This document shows positions 18,699 to 29,261 of a DNA stretch of 64,000 bases, piece by piece (positions within the stretch are counted from its first letter, which is position 1; the number at the start of each line of letters is the position of its first letter). A program made the position numbers and the translations under genes. The stretch comes from Phycicoccus avicenniae_A (lineage in GTDB: Bacteria; Actinomycetota; Actinomycetes; Actinomycetales; Dermatophilaceae): assembly GCF_050496545.1 (NCBI RefSeq), contig NZ_JBNVZV010000005.1:62001-126000 (forward strand), written 5' to 3'. The notes under the pieces are model-generated. The model made no database searches. It worked only from the letters and a program-made list of their open reading frames with translations, and was not told where the DNA came from.

Positions 18699-19217
18699 TC
18701 AGCGCAGGTCGAGCTTCATCCCCGCGTGCGAGTGGACCCACCCGAGCCCTTCGTAGAACCGGTGGGCGTCGGTGCGCGAGAGGTCGCTCGTCAGCTGGGC
18801 GAGCACCGCACCGCGCCGGCGCCCGTGGTCGGCCGCCCAGCGGAGCAGCGCCGTGCCGAGCCCGCTGCCGCGGGTCGTCGCGGCGATCCGGACGGCCTCG
18901 ACCTGCATCCGCAGGGCCCCGCCGCGGGACAGCCCGTGGAGGAAGGAGAGCTGGAGCGTCCCGACCACGGTCCCCTCCTCGTCGCGCACGACGACCAGGA
19001 GCTGGTGGGGGTCGGCGTCGACCGCGGCGAACGCGCGCAGGTACGGCGCGAGGTCGTCGGGCGTGGCCTCGCGGCCTGCTCCCAGCACGTCGTCGCGCAG
19101 GAGGGCGACGACGGCGGGCACGTCCGCTGCGCGCGCCCGGTCGACGACGAACGCCCGTCCCTGCACCGGCAGGTGCTGCGGGAGGGAGTCGTCGGTCTCG
19201 TGCGTCGCCTCGGTCAC
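18699..19217 (-). CDS. GNAT-family N-acetyltransferase
   Basis: A 172-residue acetyl-CoA-dependent acetyltransferase with unknown acceptor. The acetyl-CoA pyrophosphate loop is visible as IAATTRGSGLGTALLRWA (R/Q-x-x-G-x-G/A). The C-terminal strand and helix YEGLGWVHSHAGMKL are typical of GNAT. GTG start at 19217; upstream in-frame codons overlap the ABC permease gene and are not GNAT-like. It converges on the WXG100 gene, with 7 bases between stops. Confidence 0.85.
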   Translation of the reverse strand: MTEATHETDDSLPQHLPVQGRAFVVDRARAADVPAVVALLRDDVLGAGREATPDDLAPYLRAFAAVDADPHQLLVVVRDEEGTVVGTLQLSFLHGLSRGGALRMQVEAVRIAATTRGSGLGTALLRWAADHGRRRGAVLAQLTSDLSRTDAHRFYEGLGWVHSHAGMKLDLR

Positions 19218-19242
19218 GGGGCCCGACGGTACCGGCGGGGCA

Positions 19243-21804
19243 TCACTCGGTGGCGATCGCGCGCAGCACGTCGAGCCGCGCGGCACGACGGCCCGGCCAG
19301 AGCGCCGCGAGCACGCCGACGAGCGCCGCCATCGCGACGAACCCGGCAAGCTGCAGCCACGGGATCGCCAGCACGTCGATGCCGTCGTCGACCAGCGAGC
19401 GCTGGAGGGCGACCGCGAAGGCCAGACCCAGCACGACCCCGAGCACCGCCCCGAGCACGGCGATGGCCACCGACTCCAGGCGCAGCATCGTCCGCAGCTG
19501 CCGGCGGCTCAGCCCCACCGCCCGCAGCAGGCCGATCTCGCGGACCCGCTCGACGACGGAGAGGGCGAGGGTGTTGACGATCCCGAGCACGGCGATGACG
19601 ACGGCGAGCCCGAGCAGCGCGTAGACGATGAAGAGCAGCTGGTCGATCGGCTGGCGCTGCTCGGCGGCGAACTGCGCCTGGTCCGCGACCCCGACGGTCG
19701 GGAGGTCGGCGACCGTGGCGTCCAGCGCCTTCTTCAGCGCCGTCCGGTCGGTGCCCGGCTCGGCGACGACGAAGGCCGACCGGTCCGTCGGTGGGACACC
19801 CAGCTCGTCGAAGGCGGCGAGCGACATCGTGACGTCGCCCTGGAGCACGGCGTCCGGCTCGTAGGTGGCGACCACCCGGCCGGCGACCTCGGCGCCGGCG
19901 AACGTGGTGGTCACCGGGTCGCCCACCCGCAGCCCGAGCTCCTTCGCGTGGGCGGTCGACAGCGCGACGTCGCCGGTGCCGAGGGCCTCGAGCGAGCCCT
20001 GGGTCACGTCCGGCCGGGCCACGCGCACGACGCCCGCGGGGTCGACCCCGGTGGCGAACTCGCGGTCCCCGGCGAGCTCCACCCGGGCCCCGCGGACCCG
20101 CACGACCTCCGCGACCCCCGGCACCTTCTCGACGGCGTCGGTGATGGCGGCGGAGAAGCCCTGGCCGACCACGCTCGAGACGACGTAGTCGGCGACGATG
20201 TCCTCGGCGAGCGACTTGTCGAGGCTGGCCTTGGCCGACGCCCCGAGCACGGACATCAGGGTGACGAGCGAGACGCCGATCATCAGGGCCGAAGCCGTGG
20301 CGCCCGTGCGACGCGGGTTGCGGCGCGAGTTCTGCTCGGCCATCCGGCCCACCGCCCCGAAGGCCCGGCGGTAGGAGGCCCCGAGCAGCCCGAGCACCGG
20401 CCGCCCCAGGACCGGGCTGAGCAGCGCCGTCCCCACGAGCACCCCGAAGGCGCCGACCCCGAGCACGTAGGTGGGCTCGCTGCCCCAGCCGGCGAGCCCG
20501 GCGGCCATCGCGGCCACGCCGGCGGCGAGCAGCACCGACCCCACGAGCACGCGCCAGCGCATCCCGCCCTCGGCGAGCACGGCATCGTCGCGCATCGCGG
20601 CGACGGGCGGCACGCGCCCGGCCCGGCGCGCCGGCAGGTAGGCCGAGACGACCGTGACGAGGACGCCGACGGCGACCGCCACGAGCACGGTGCGCAGCTG
20701 GAGCACGAGCGGCGTCGAGCCGAGGTCGAGCCCGATCCGCCCGAACACCGCGCGGATGCCGATGGCCAGCACGACCCCGAGCCCCACGCCGAGCGCGGAC
20801 CCGACGAACCCCACGAGCCCGGCCTCGACGAGCACCGAGCGGGCCACCTGCCGGCGGCTCGCCCCGATGGCGCGCAGCAGGGCGAGCTCGCGGCTGCGCT
20901 GCGCGACGAGGATCGAGAAGGTGTTGACGATGAGGAACGCGCCGACGGTCAGCGCGACGCCCGCGAAGACGAGGAGGAAGGTCGTGACGAACGAGAGCGC
21001 CTCGTCGATACGGGTGGCCGCCCGGGCCGAGGTGGCGTCACCGGTGTCGGCGCGGTAGCCCTCGGGCAGCACCGCCTGCACCGAGCGCAGCAGCTGGTCC
21101 TGGCTGGTCCCGGGCGCGGCGGTCACCCAGACCGTCGACCACCCGGTGCCGCCCTCGAGGAAGAGCTCCTGGGCCTGGCGGGCGTCGAACATCACGACGC
21201 TCGCGCCGACCAGCGAGCTGCCGCCGAACTCGGCGGTCCCGACGAGGCGGGCCTCGATCCGCGGCTGCGCGCCGGCGGTGAGGAGCGGCACGGTGTCGCC
21301 GAGCCGCCAGCCCGAGCGCTCCGCGCTGTTGGCGTCAAGGACGACCTCGCCCGCCGCGGTGGGGAAGCGACCGGTCTCGATGGTCGCCGAGGGGATGCCG
21401 TTGGCGGCCGGGCCCGAGCTGTAGGAGACGGCGATGCCGGGCGGGCCGCCCCCGCCGACGAGCTTGCCGTCGCGGTCGACGACGAAGGTGCCGAAGGTGG
21501 TGACCCGCCCGTCGGCCCGCGCCGCGCCCGACACGCCCGACAGGGTGCGGACGAGGTCGGCGGGCACGGTCCGCACGGCCGCGGCCCCGAGCGGGCCCCC
21601 GCCGCCGCCGCTGTCCTCGGCGCTGCCCGGCCGGACGATGACGTCGCCGACGGCGCCGCTGGTCAGCCCGGTGAAGGCGCGGTCGAGGGTGTCGGTGAAG
21701 ACGTAGGACCCGGCGACGAACGCGACGCCGAGGACGACGGCGACACCGCTGAGCAGCAGGCGCACCTTGTGCGCGAGGATCCCGCGCAGCGTGGCGCGGA
21801 GCAT
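19243..21804 (-). CDS. FtsX-type ABC transporter permease
   Basis: An 853-residue permease with two FtsX/MacB-like units. Each has a large extracytoplasmic domain followed by a bundle of three helices; eight to ten helices in all. VAQRSRELALLRAIGASRRQV and VERVREIGLLRAVGLSRRQL, here named by their shared core ELALLRAIG / EIGLLRAVG, are the duplicated coupling-helix motifs. The family handles lipoproteins, peptides or antibiotics by mechanotransmission rather than channel transport. The ATG follows the ATPase stop by 2 bases, so the two form one operon. Confidence 0.9.
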   Translation of the reverse strand: MLRATLRGILAHKVRLLLSGVAVVLGVAFVAGSYVFTDTLDRAFTGLTSGAVGDVIVRPGSAEDSGGGGGPLGAAAVRTVPADLVRTLSGVSGAARADGRVTTFGTFVVDRDGKLVGGGGPPGIAVSYSSGPAANGIPSATIETGRFPTAAGEVVLDANSAERSGWRLGDTVPLLTAGAQPRIEARLVGTAEFGGSSLVGASVVMFDARQAQELFLEGGTGWSTVWVTAAPGTSQDQLLRSVQAVLPEGYRADTGDATSARAATRIDEALSFVTTFLLVFAGVALTVGAFLIVNTFSILVAQRSRELALLRAIGASRRQVARSVLVEAGLVGFVGSALGVGLGVVLAIGIRAVFGRIGLDLGSTPLVLQLRTVLVAVAVGVLVTVVSAYLPARRAGRVPPVAAMRDDAVLAEGGMRWRVLVGSVLLAAGVAAMAAGLAGWGSEPTYVLGVGAFGVLVGTALLSPVLGRPVLGLLGASYRRAFGAVGRMAEQNSRRNPRRTGATASALMIGVSLVTLMSVLGASAKASLDKSLAEDIVADYVVSSVVGQGFSAAITDAVEKVPGVAEVVRVRGARVELAGDREFATGVDPAGVVRVARPDVTQGSLEALGTGDVALSTAHAKELGLRVGDPVTTTFAGAEVAGRVVATYEPDAVLQGDVTMSLAAFDELGVPPTDRSAFVVAEPGTDRTALKKALDATVADLPTVGVADQAQFAAEQRQPIDQLLFIVYALLGLAVVIAVLGIVNTLALSVVERVREIGLLRAVGLSRRQLRTMLRLESVAIAVLGAVLGVVLGLAFAVALQRSLVDDGIDVLAIPWLQLAGFVAMAALVGVLAALWPGRRAARLDVLRAIATE

Positions 21805-21806
21805 CC

Positions 21807-22583
21807 TCAGGCCTCCGACTCGGCGAGGCGGGCCATCCACTCGAGGACCGCCTCGGGGGTCGGCTCGCGCAGCTCGCCGACGACGTGGCCGTCGGCGAGG
21901 AAGACGACGCGGTCGGTCCAGCTGGCCGCGCCGGGGTCGTGGGTGACCATGACGACGGTCTGGTCGTGGGTGTCGACCGAGCGGCGGAGGAAGCCGAGGA
22001 CCTCCGCACCGGACGTGGAGTCGAGGTTGCCGGTCGGCTCGTCGGCGAAGACGACGTCCGGGCGTCCGACGAGGGCCCGCGCGCAGGCGACCCGCTGCTG
22101 CTGGCCGCCGGACAGCTCGCCGGGCCGGTGACCAAGGCGGTCGCGCAGACCGACGGTGTCGACGACCTCGTCGAACCAGGCCTGGTCGGGCCGGCGGCCG
22201 GCGATGGCCAGCGGGAGCACGATGTTCTCCTCGGCGGTCAGGGTCGGCACGAGGTTGAAGGCCTGGAAGACGAACCCGATGCGGTCGCGCCGCAGCTCGG
22301 TGAGGTGGCGCTCCTTGAGCGTGGTGAGGTCGACGTCGCCGAGGTAGACGTGCCCGCCGGAGACCGAGTCCAGGCCGGCGGCGCAGTGCATCAGCGTGGA
22401 CTTGCCGGAGCCGGAGCGGCCCATGATCGCGGTGAACTCACCGGCGTGCAGGTCGAGGGTGACGTCGTCGAGGGCGACGACGCGGGTCTCCCCCGACCCG
22501 TAGACCTTGGTCAGCCCCTCGACCCGGGCGGCCGCCCGGACGGCGGGCGCGGCGGGGGTCGGGCTGGGCTCGGCGACCGTCAT
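21807..22583 (-). CDS. ABC transporter ATP-binding protein (MacB/LolD type)
   Basis: A 258-residue ATPase that pairs with the FtsX-type permease downstream. Walker A GRSGSGKST, signature LSGGQQQRVACARAL, Walker B VVFADEPTGNLDS and the H-loop VTHD are all intact. The DEPTGNLDS sequence is typical of the MacB/LolD/FtsE branch. It starts 9 bases after the PhoD-like gene ends, so all three may share a transcript. Confidence 0.93.
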   Translation of the reverse strand: MTVAEPSPTPAAPAVRAAARVEGLTKVYGSGETRVVALDDVTLDLHAGEFTAIMGRSGSGKSTLMHCAAGLDSVSGGHVYLGDVDLTTLKERHLTELRRDRIGFVFQAFNLVPTLTAEENIVLPLAIAGRRPDQAWFDEVVDTVGLRDRLGHRPGELSGGQQQRVACARALVGRPDVVFADEPTGNLDSTSGAEVLGFLRRSVDTHDQTVVMVTHDPGAASWTDRVVFLADGHVVGELREPTPEAVLEWMARLAESEA

Positions 22584-22592
22584 GGCACAACG

Positions 22593-24383
22593 CTAGGCGA
22601 CCACGGCGGCCGGCCGCCGTCGGGGTCCACCCGGGCGCTCCCCCGGGTCCTCGCCCCGGTCGGGCTCGGGGCGGGTGTCGTCCGTCGCAGCGTCGCGGGA
22701 AGGGACGCGGACCGAGTACACCTCGCGCAGCCAGGGGTGGTCGTGGTCGTCGCCGTCGACCATCCCCGCGACCCAGGTGAGCTCGAGACCGCCGGACGTC
22801 ACCCGGCAGAGCGCGACGTTGTTGTCGAACCACGGTCCCTCGGTGACGGTCCAGGGGTAGCGGGGGTCGGGGACCCGGCGCGAGCGCGAGGCGAGGAAGC
22901 GCATCGGGCGGACGAGCGAGCGGGTGAGCATCGAGACGGCGATGCGCACACCGCGCGGCATCGGGTTGCGCAGCGGCGAGCAGACGGCCTGGACGATGCG
23001 CGAGCGGGCGCCGTGCCGGGCGGGGTCGGTGACCTCGGCGAAGTAGGAGTTGTGGACGTCGCCGGAGAGGAAGGTGACGGTGTCGGGGGCCGGGCCGCGG
23101 TTCCCCCGGGCGAGGTCCATCACCATCTCGAAGACCTCGTCGAAGCCGGCGTTGAAGGCGGCCCAGTGCTCGAGGTCGACGGTGCGCCGCACGCGCTCGG
23201 CGGCGTGGGCGGCGGTGCGGCCGTACTCGCCCTGCGCGACGACCTCGTCGATGGCCTCGAAGTCGTGCAGGCCGGGCGGTAGCAGGAAGGGCAGCGAGGT
23301 GCCGACGAAGACGTGCCGGTGGCCGCCACGCAGGGTCTCGTCCAGCCACTGCATCTCGGTGGCGTCGAGGATCGAGCGCCGGTCGGGCTGGAGGTCGCGG
23401 GCCGCGCGCGAGTCGAGGACGACGAGCAGGCAGTCGCCGAGCTCGCGGGTGTGGCTCCAGCGGTAGGTCTCGGGCTCGGCGTCGGCGCGCGCGGCGAGGG
23501 CGTCGAGGTCGGCGGTGAGGTCGAGCTCGTCCTCCGCGCCGGACGCGGCGTGCGCGAGCACCCGCGCGTAGAGCTCCTCCTGCGCCAGCTCGTCCGGCGA
23601 GAGGTTGCCGAGGTGCTGGTGCACCCAGTACGAGGCCAGCCCGGAGACGATGCGCTCCTGCCACCAGGTCGTCGCCCGCATGTCGCGGCGCCAGGACCAC
23701 GAGGTGTTCCAGTCGTCGCGGACGTCGTGGTCGTCGAAGATCATCGAGCTCGGGAGGGTCGAGAGGAGCCAGCGGATGACCGGCTCGGACCACGTGAGCC
23801 GGTACAGCTCGTCGTACTCGACGTAGTCCTTGATCTCCTCGTACGGCGGCTCGTCGAGGCTGCGCCGCGCGCGGATGAACTCCTCGAGCTCGGGGTGCGG
23901 CGTGGTGTCGGCGTACACCTGGTCGCCGAGCAGGACCATCAGGTCGGGGCGGCCGGCGTCCGGGACGTCGCGCAGGGTGACTCCGAGGCTGCGGAGGGCA
24001 TCGACGCCGTGGAGGCGCACGCCCTTGGCGTCGTGGCTGCCCATCGTCCGGCAGGAGCCGAAGGCGAAGTGCGGCAACCGGTCCGGGTCGAGGGTGCGGA
24101 TGTGGCTCGGCGGTGCGCCCTCCAGCGGCCAGACCCGTTCGTCGTCGAGGAGCACCTCGTACGGCTCGTCGGAGGCGGGCTCGAGGCCGTCGCACACGAC
24201 GAGCGCGTAGTGCGACCCGTGGACGCCGAAGGTCGGCGCCGACCAGCGCCGGCCGGCGCGGACCACGGTGACCGTGGCGCGCTCGGCGGTGCGGACCCAC
24301 ACGGTGGCGGAGGTCTGGTCGACGTACCGGAGCAGGGGCCCGAGGACCAGGGCGCCCTCGGGCAGGGTGGACGGGCGGCTCAT
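22593..24383 (-). CDS. PhoD-like alkaline phosphatase family protein
   Basis: A 596-residue metallophosphoesterase, probably a phosphomonoesterase or phosphodiesterase. Motifs in order: FGSCRTMGSHDAKG, LLGDQVYAD, DDHDVRDDW and LSGDVHNSYF, which supply the Fe/Ca ligands in PhoD. An N-terminal beta domain of about 120 residues precedes them. No signal peptide or Tat motif is visible, unlike secreted PhoD, so it may be cytoplasmic. The C-terminus is a charged disordered tail. ATG start at 24383; the frame is open further upstream but without similarity. I found no PHO-box repeats in front of it. Confidence 0.85.
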   Translation of the reverse strand: MSRPSTLPEGALVLGPLLRYVDQTSATVWVRTAERATVTVVRAGRRWSAPTFGVHGSHYALVVCDGLEPASDEPYEVLLDDERVWPLEGAPPSHIRTLDPDRLPHFAFGSCRTMGSHDAKGVRLHGVDALRSLGVTLRDVPDAGRPDLMVLLGDQVYADTTPHPELEEFIRARRSLDEPPYEEIKDYVEYDELYRLTWSEPVIRWLLSTLPSSMIFDDHDVRDDWNTSWSWRRDMRATTWWQERIVSGLASYWVHQHLGNLSPDELAQEELYARVLAHAASGAEDELDLTADLDALAARADAEPETYRWSHTRELGDCLLVVLDSRAARDLQPDRRSILDATEMQWLDETLRGGHRHVFVGTSLPFLLPPGLHDFEAIDEVVAQGEYGRTAAHAAERVRRTVDLEHWAAFNAGFDEVFEMVMDLARGNRGPAPDTVTFLSGDVHNSYFAEVTDPARHGARSRIVQAVCSPLRNPMPRGVRIAVSMLTRSLVRPMRFLASRSRRVPDPRYPWTVTEGPWFDNNVALCRVTSGGLELTWVAGMVDGDDHDHPWLREVYSVRVPSRDAATDDTRPEPDRGEDPGERPGGPRRRPAAVVA

Positions 24384-24653
24384 CCCGACATCCTGCCCCG
24401 CTTCGCTGGGCGTGCGCTGTGGGGGAACACCCCGGTCCGACCCCGGTCGAGCGTCGGGGCCTCCCCGCCCCCACTGGCCCACGCGCGAGCCTCCTTCCGG
24501 CGCCGGAGCCCCCTGCAGGCGGCTCGGATGCGGGAAGTCGGCTCGCGCGGCCGGAAACCACAGCGGTCGAGGGCTATCCGGCGGCGCACGGTGGGCACTA
24601 GCCTCACGCCACGCCCGTCGCCGTGGGGGTGGCGCGGTCCGGGAGGGAACACC

Positions 24654-26003
24654 ATGCGCAGGTCGGCACTGTTCATCGACTTCGACAACTTCTTCAGCGG
24701 CTTGCTCGGAGCCGACCCCGCTGCGGCGCTCCGCGCCGTCGAGAACCCGGGGCTGTGGCTCAGAGGGTTGGTGCAGGGCGTCGACCCTGCGACACCCCCA
24801 CGACGCTGGCTCATCCTGCGGTGCTACCTCAACCCGAACGGATCGGTCGAGCATCCGCGTGACCCCGCTCGTCGGCTGTACTTCTCGAACTTTCGCCCGT
24901 TCTTCACCCAGGCCGGAGTCGAAGTGGTTGACTGCCCGAGCCTCACCCGCGGAGCCAAGAACGGCGCCGACATCCGCATCGCCGTCGACGCGATGACGGC
25001 CCTGCAGTCGCCCGTCCCCTTCGACGAGCTCGTCATCGCCTCGAGCGACGCGGACTTCACACCACTGCTGCAGGTCGTGCGGGCGAACGACAAGCGGATC
25101 ACCGTCATCGCCACCTCGACGACCGCTCCGGCCTACGAGTCCCTGGCGGACGAGGTCCTCGACGAGAGCGACCTCTTCGCCCTCGCGTCGGGCGGGCCGG
25201 TGGTAGACCTCGCCCCGGGGCCCGACATTCCTGCTCCCCCGCAGGAGGCCGCACCGGAGCTCCCCGAGCCGGACCCTGCAGCTCCGGCGATCGACCCGGA
25301 GGAGGCGGCCGAGCGGTTCGCAGACGTGGTCCGAGCTCGATATGCCGCCGCGTCCGAGCCCCTCAACCTCACGTCGTTGGTCAATGCGGTGGTCATCGAG
25401 CTGGGCCCGGCTCCGAAGGCGACCAACTGGTTCGGGAACGGCACGTTCGGCGCCGCGCTCCGTGCGCTCGACCTCCCGTCCGCCCGCTTCTCCCAGCACC
25501 ACCTCTGGGACTCGGAGCGGCACGAGGCACCGAGCCCGGTCGCGCCGCCCACGGCCCCGCCCCCTCCTGTCGCCCCGAGTTCCGCGCTCCCACCGACGGT
25601 CGCCCGGATCGCGGCGGTGACCGGCCTGCCACGCATCGCGAGCGAGAAGTGGCCCGTCGTCTGCTCCACCTTGGAGGCCTACCGCGTCACGCACGACTTC
25701 GACTTCACGGAGGCCACGAAGTGGGCCCGTGACCAGGCCGCCGCGGAGGGTCACGAGATCTCGCGCCAGGCGTTCAGCTACGTGGTGCGGGCCTGCCGGT
25801 ACGCGGGAACGCCGATGACCGCCGAGCCCGCCCCAGACGCCGAGACGATCGGTCGAGCCTTGTTGGAGAGCGTCCTACGACAGGCGGATCTCGCGGGGTT
25901 CGAGGTCGACGCGAAGGATCGTGGCCGGCTCGCCGAGTGGCTCCACGTGCCGACGGCGCCGGACGGACCGACGACACGACCGGACGGCGTGACCGCCGGC
26001 TGA
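24654..26003 (+). CDS. NYN-domain (LabA/DUF88) nuclease with OST-HTH-like C-terminus
   Basis: A 449-residue protein. Residues 1-175 are a NYN/PIN-like ribonuclease domain with acidic residues D9 and D11 (FIDFDNF), D106 and D112 (GADIRIAVDAM) and the SSDADF motif at 130-135. A Pro-rich linker leads to a region (about 230-300) resembling an OST-HTH/LOTUS RNA-binding domain (PLNLTSLV and NWFGNGTFGAALRAL). A second helical region ends the protein. GGGAGGG lies 6-12 bases before the ATG. Codon use is less GC-biased than its neighbours (AGA, TTG, TAT and AAT codons appear), which suggests later acquisition. RNA cleavage is the family activity; the target is unknown. Confidence 0.82.
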   Translation: MRRSALFIDFDNFFSGLLGADPAAALRAVENPGLWLRGLVQGVDPATPPRRWLILRCYLNPNGSVEHPRDPARRLYFSNFRPFFTQAGVEVVDCPSLTRGAKNGADIRIAVDAMTALQSPVPFDELVIASSDADFTPLLQVVRANDKRITVIATSTTAPAYESLADEVLDESDLFALASGGPVVDLAPGPDIPAPPQEAAPELPEPDPAAPAIDPEEAAERFADVVRARYAAASEPLNLTSLVNAVVIELGPAPKATNWFGNGTFGAALRALDLPSARFSQHHLWDSERHEAPSPVAPPTAPPPPVAPSSALPPTVARIAAVTGLPRIASEKWPVVCSTLEAYRVTHDFDFTEATKWARDQAAAEGHEISRQAFSYVVRACRYAGTPMTAEPAPDAETIGRALLESVLRQADLAGFEVDAKDRGRLAEWLHVPTAPDGPTTRPDGVTAG

Positions 26004-26062
26004 GCAGGCGACGACCGCCGGCGGCGCGCATCGGGTCGTCCGTCGGGCGGGGGCGGACGCGG

Positions 26063-26098
26063 CGACGGGCGGCCCTCCCGGAGGAGGACCGCCCGTCG
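26063..26098. terminator. Strong hairpin between converging NYN and groEL genes
   Basis: A 10-bp stem (CGACGGGCGG with CCGCCCGTCG), one C-A mismatch and 5 further pairs close a CGGA tetraloop. Its position in the 122-base convergent gap suits termination from both sides. Confidence 0.75.
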
Positions 26099-26125
26099 GC
26101 GTTCGTGACGTGGGGCGTCAGCGGC

Positions 26126-27751
<1,626 letters not shown>

Positions 27752-27869
27752 TCGGGTGGTTCCTCCCACGCGAATCGAAGGTGGGACCGGAGGGTGCCCG
27801 CGACGGACGGTCCGGGGCCGCGGCTCACGTCACCGTCGGCGCACCGGGCCTCACCGGACCGGTCGGTAC

Positions 27870-27896
27870 TTGTCACTCTCAGGGCGAGAGTGCTAA
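27870..27896. promoter_or_regulatory. CIRCE operator 1 (HrcA site)
   Basis: Arms TTGTCACTC and GAGTGCTAA separated by 9 bases; 7 and 9 of 9 bases fit the CIRCE consensus TTAGCACTC-N9-GAGTGCTAA. It covers the likely groEL transcription start. Confidence 0.92.
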
Positions 27897-27901
27897 CGCT
27901 C

Positions 27902-27931
27902 ATTATTGGCACTCTCGGGGGGAGAGTGCAA
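27902..27931 (-). promoter_or_regulatory. Predicted groEL promoter
   Basis: On the minus strand, TTGCAC (27931-27926) and AATAAT (27907-27902) are 18 bases apart, a plausible housekeeping -35/-10 pair. The -35 lies in the right arm of CIRCE 2 and the start site would fall in CIRCE 1, so HrcA bound at either site would block it. Prediction only. Confidence 0.5.
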
Positions 27932-27932
27932 A
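27906..27932. promoter_or_regulatory. CIRCE operator 2 (HrcA site)
   Basis: Arms TTGGCACTC and GAGTGCAAA with a 9-base spacer; each arm matches the consensus at 8 of 9 positions. It lies 9 bases from CIRCE 1 and only 39 bases before the start codon of the divergent M48 protease gene. Confidence 0.92.
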
Positions 27933-27971
27933 CGGTGCCCGGCGCGGGCGCCGACGTGCCACCATCGCGCC

Positions 27972-29252
27972 ATGACGGAGGGGACGGGGACGGTCGGTGC
28001 CGCGCGGAGCGGGGGGTCGGGGTCCGAGCGACCGTGCCCGGAGTGCGGGCGGGCGCTCCCGGAGGAGCCGGGGATGCCGCCCTGGTGCGAGCACTGCGAC
28101 TGGGGCGTGCGCTCGGGGTCCTCGACGGCCCGCGGCGTCGTCGGCCGCCAGGTCGATGCCTCCCTGCGCCGCTGGGCGGTCCGCCTGCACGAGCGGCTGG
28201 TCCGCGACCCGGACTCCGTCACCCCGAGCCGGCGTCCGGCCCTCGTCCTCGCCGTGGCCGTCCTGCTCGTGGCGGTGGCCGTCGTCGGGCTCGGCCTGTG
28301 GGGCGCCCTCCTCCTCGACGGGTGGTGGCGGGTGGCCGCGCTGGCCTTCTGGGCCCTCGTCGTGTGGGAGTTCGCGCCCCGCCCGACGCGGCTCGACACC
28401 TACGCCCTCGTCGTCGCCGACGACCACGTCCCCGGGCTGCGCGCCCTGGTCGACGACGTCGCCCGGCGGGTCGGCGCCCGCAGCCCCGAGGTGCTCGCGG
28501 TGGAGACCGATGCGAACGCCTACGTCGTGGCCCTCGGCTACGGGCGCCGCCAGGCCCTCGTCGTCGGGCTGCCGCTCTGGACGACCCTCGACCCCGACGA
28601 GCGGGTCGCCCTCCTCGGCCACGAGCTGGGCCACCTGCGCAGTCGTGACACCTCCACCGGGGTGGTGCTGGGCACCGCCGACGCCCTCCTGGCGCGGGCC
28701 GTCCGGGTCCTCCACCCCGACGGCGTGGGCGACCACGACGACATCGTCGTCCTGGCCTCCGAGGCGGTCGGGAACGTCCTCCAGCGCATGGTGGTCTGGC
28801 CGGTGGCCCTCCTGCGCCTGCTCCTGGTGCGGCTCTCGGCGCAGCAGAGCCAGCACGCGGAGTACGTCGCCGACCGGCTCGCCGCGCGTGCGTCCGGGCC
28901 GCAGGGGCTGGTCTCGCTCCTCGCCTCGTTCGCCGGGGAGCCCCGGGGGTGGACCGCCGCCGAGGTGGCCGCCCGCACCCGCCAGGACCCGTGGGTCGCG
29001 CTCGAGACGGGCACGCGGCCGACCGAGCGCGAGGTGCGGCGCAGGTGCCGCGCCGGCGAGCTCGAGGAGCACCGGGTCGACGCCAGCCACCCGCCGACCC
29101 ACCTGCGCCTCGACCTCGCCCGGCGGATGACGGACGAGGGCACGGACCGGGTCGACACCCGGCTCGTGGCCGCCGCCGACGACGACCTGCGCGCACTACG
29201 GCCCGAGCTCACCCGGCAGCTGACCGACGATCTGGTCCACGGCCGGTACTGA
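27972..29252 (+). CDS. M48-family zinc metalloprotease with N-terminal zinc ribbon
   Basis: A 426-residue membrane protease. Residues 20-45 hold a zinc-ribbon motif (C22, C25, C39, C42). Helices at about 90-135 anchor it. The catalytic motif H217-E-L-G-H221 and downstream E297/D301 (HAEYVADR) match M48/HtpX peptidases. HtpX-type enzymes remove damaged membrane proteins under heat stress. The start ATG at 27972 lies 39 bases after CIRCE 2, so HrcA may control this gene together with the divergent groEL (inference). It ends 9 bases from the converging mannosidase gene. Confidence 0.87.
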   Translation: MTEGTGTVGAARSGGSGSERPCPECGRALPEEPGMPPWCEHCDWGVRSGSSTARGVVGRQVDASLRRWAVRLHERLVRDPDSVTPSRRPALVLAVAVLLVAVAVVGLGLWGALLLDGWWRVAALAFWALVVWEFAPRPTRLDTYALVVADDHVPGLRALVDDVARRVGARSPEVLAVETDANAYVVALGYGRRQALVVGLPLWTTLDPDERVALLGHELGHLRSRDTSTGVVLGTADALLARAVRVLHPDGVGDHDDIVVLASEAVGNVLQRMVVWPVALLRLLLVRLSAQQSQHAEYVADRLAARASGPQGLVSLLASFAGEPRGWTAAEVAARTRQDPWVALETGTRPTEREVRRRCRAGELEEHRVDASHPPTHLRLDLARRMTDEGTDRVDTRLVAAADDDLRALRPELTRQLTDDLVHGRY

Positions 29253-29261
29253 GCGGCGGCC

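Noticed and set aside
18772..22131. 1119-codon plus-strand open frame
   Set aside because: Antisense to the GNAT and FtsX-type permease genes; composition is low complexity with no motifs.
24384..24653. PHO box before the PhoD-like gene
   Set aside because: A single GGGGAAC-like word occurs near 24421 but no 11-base repeat units.
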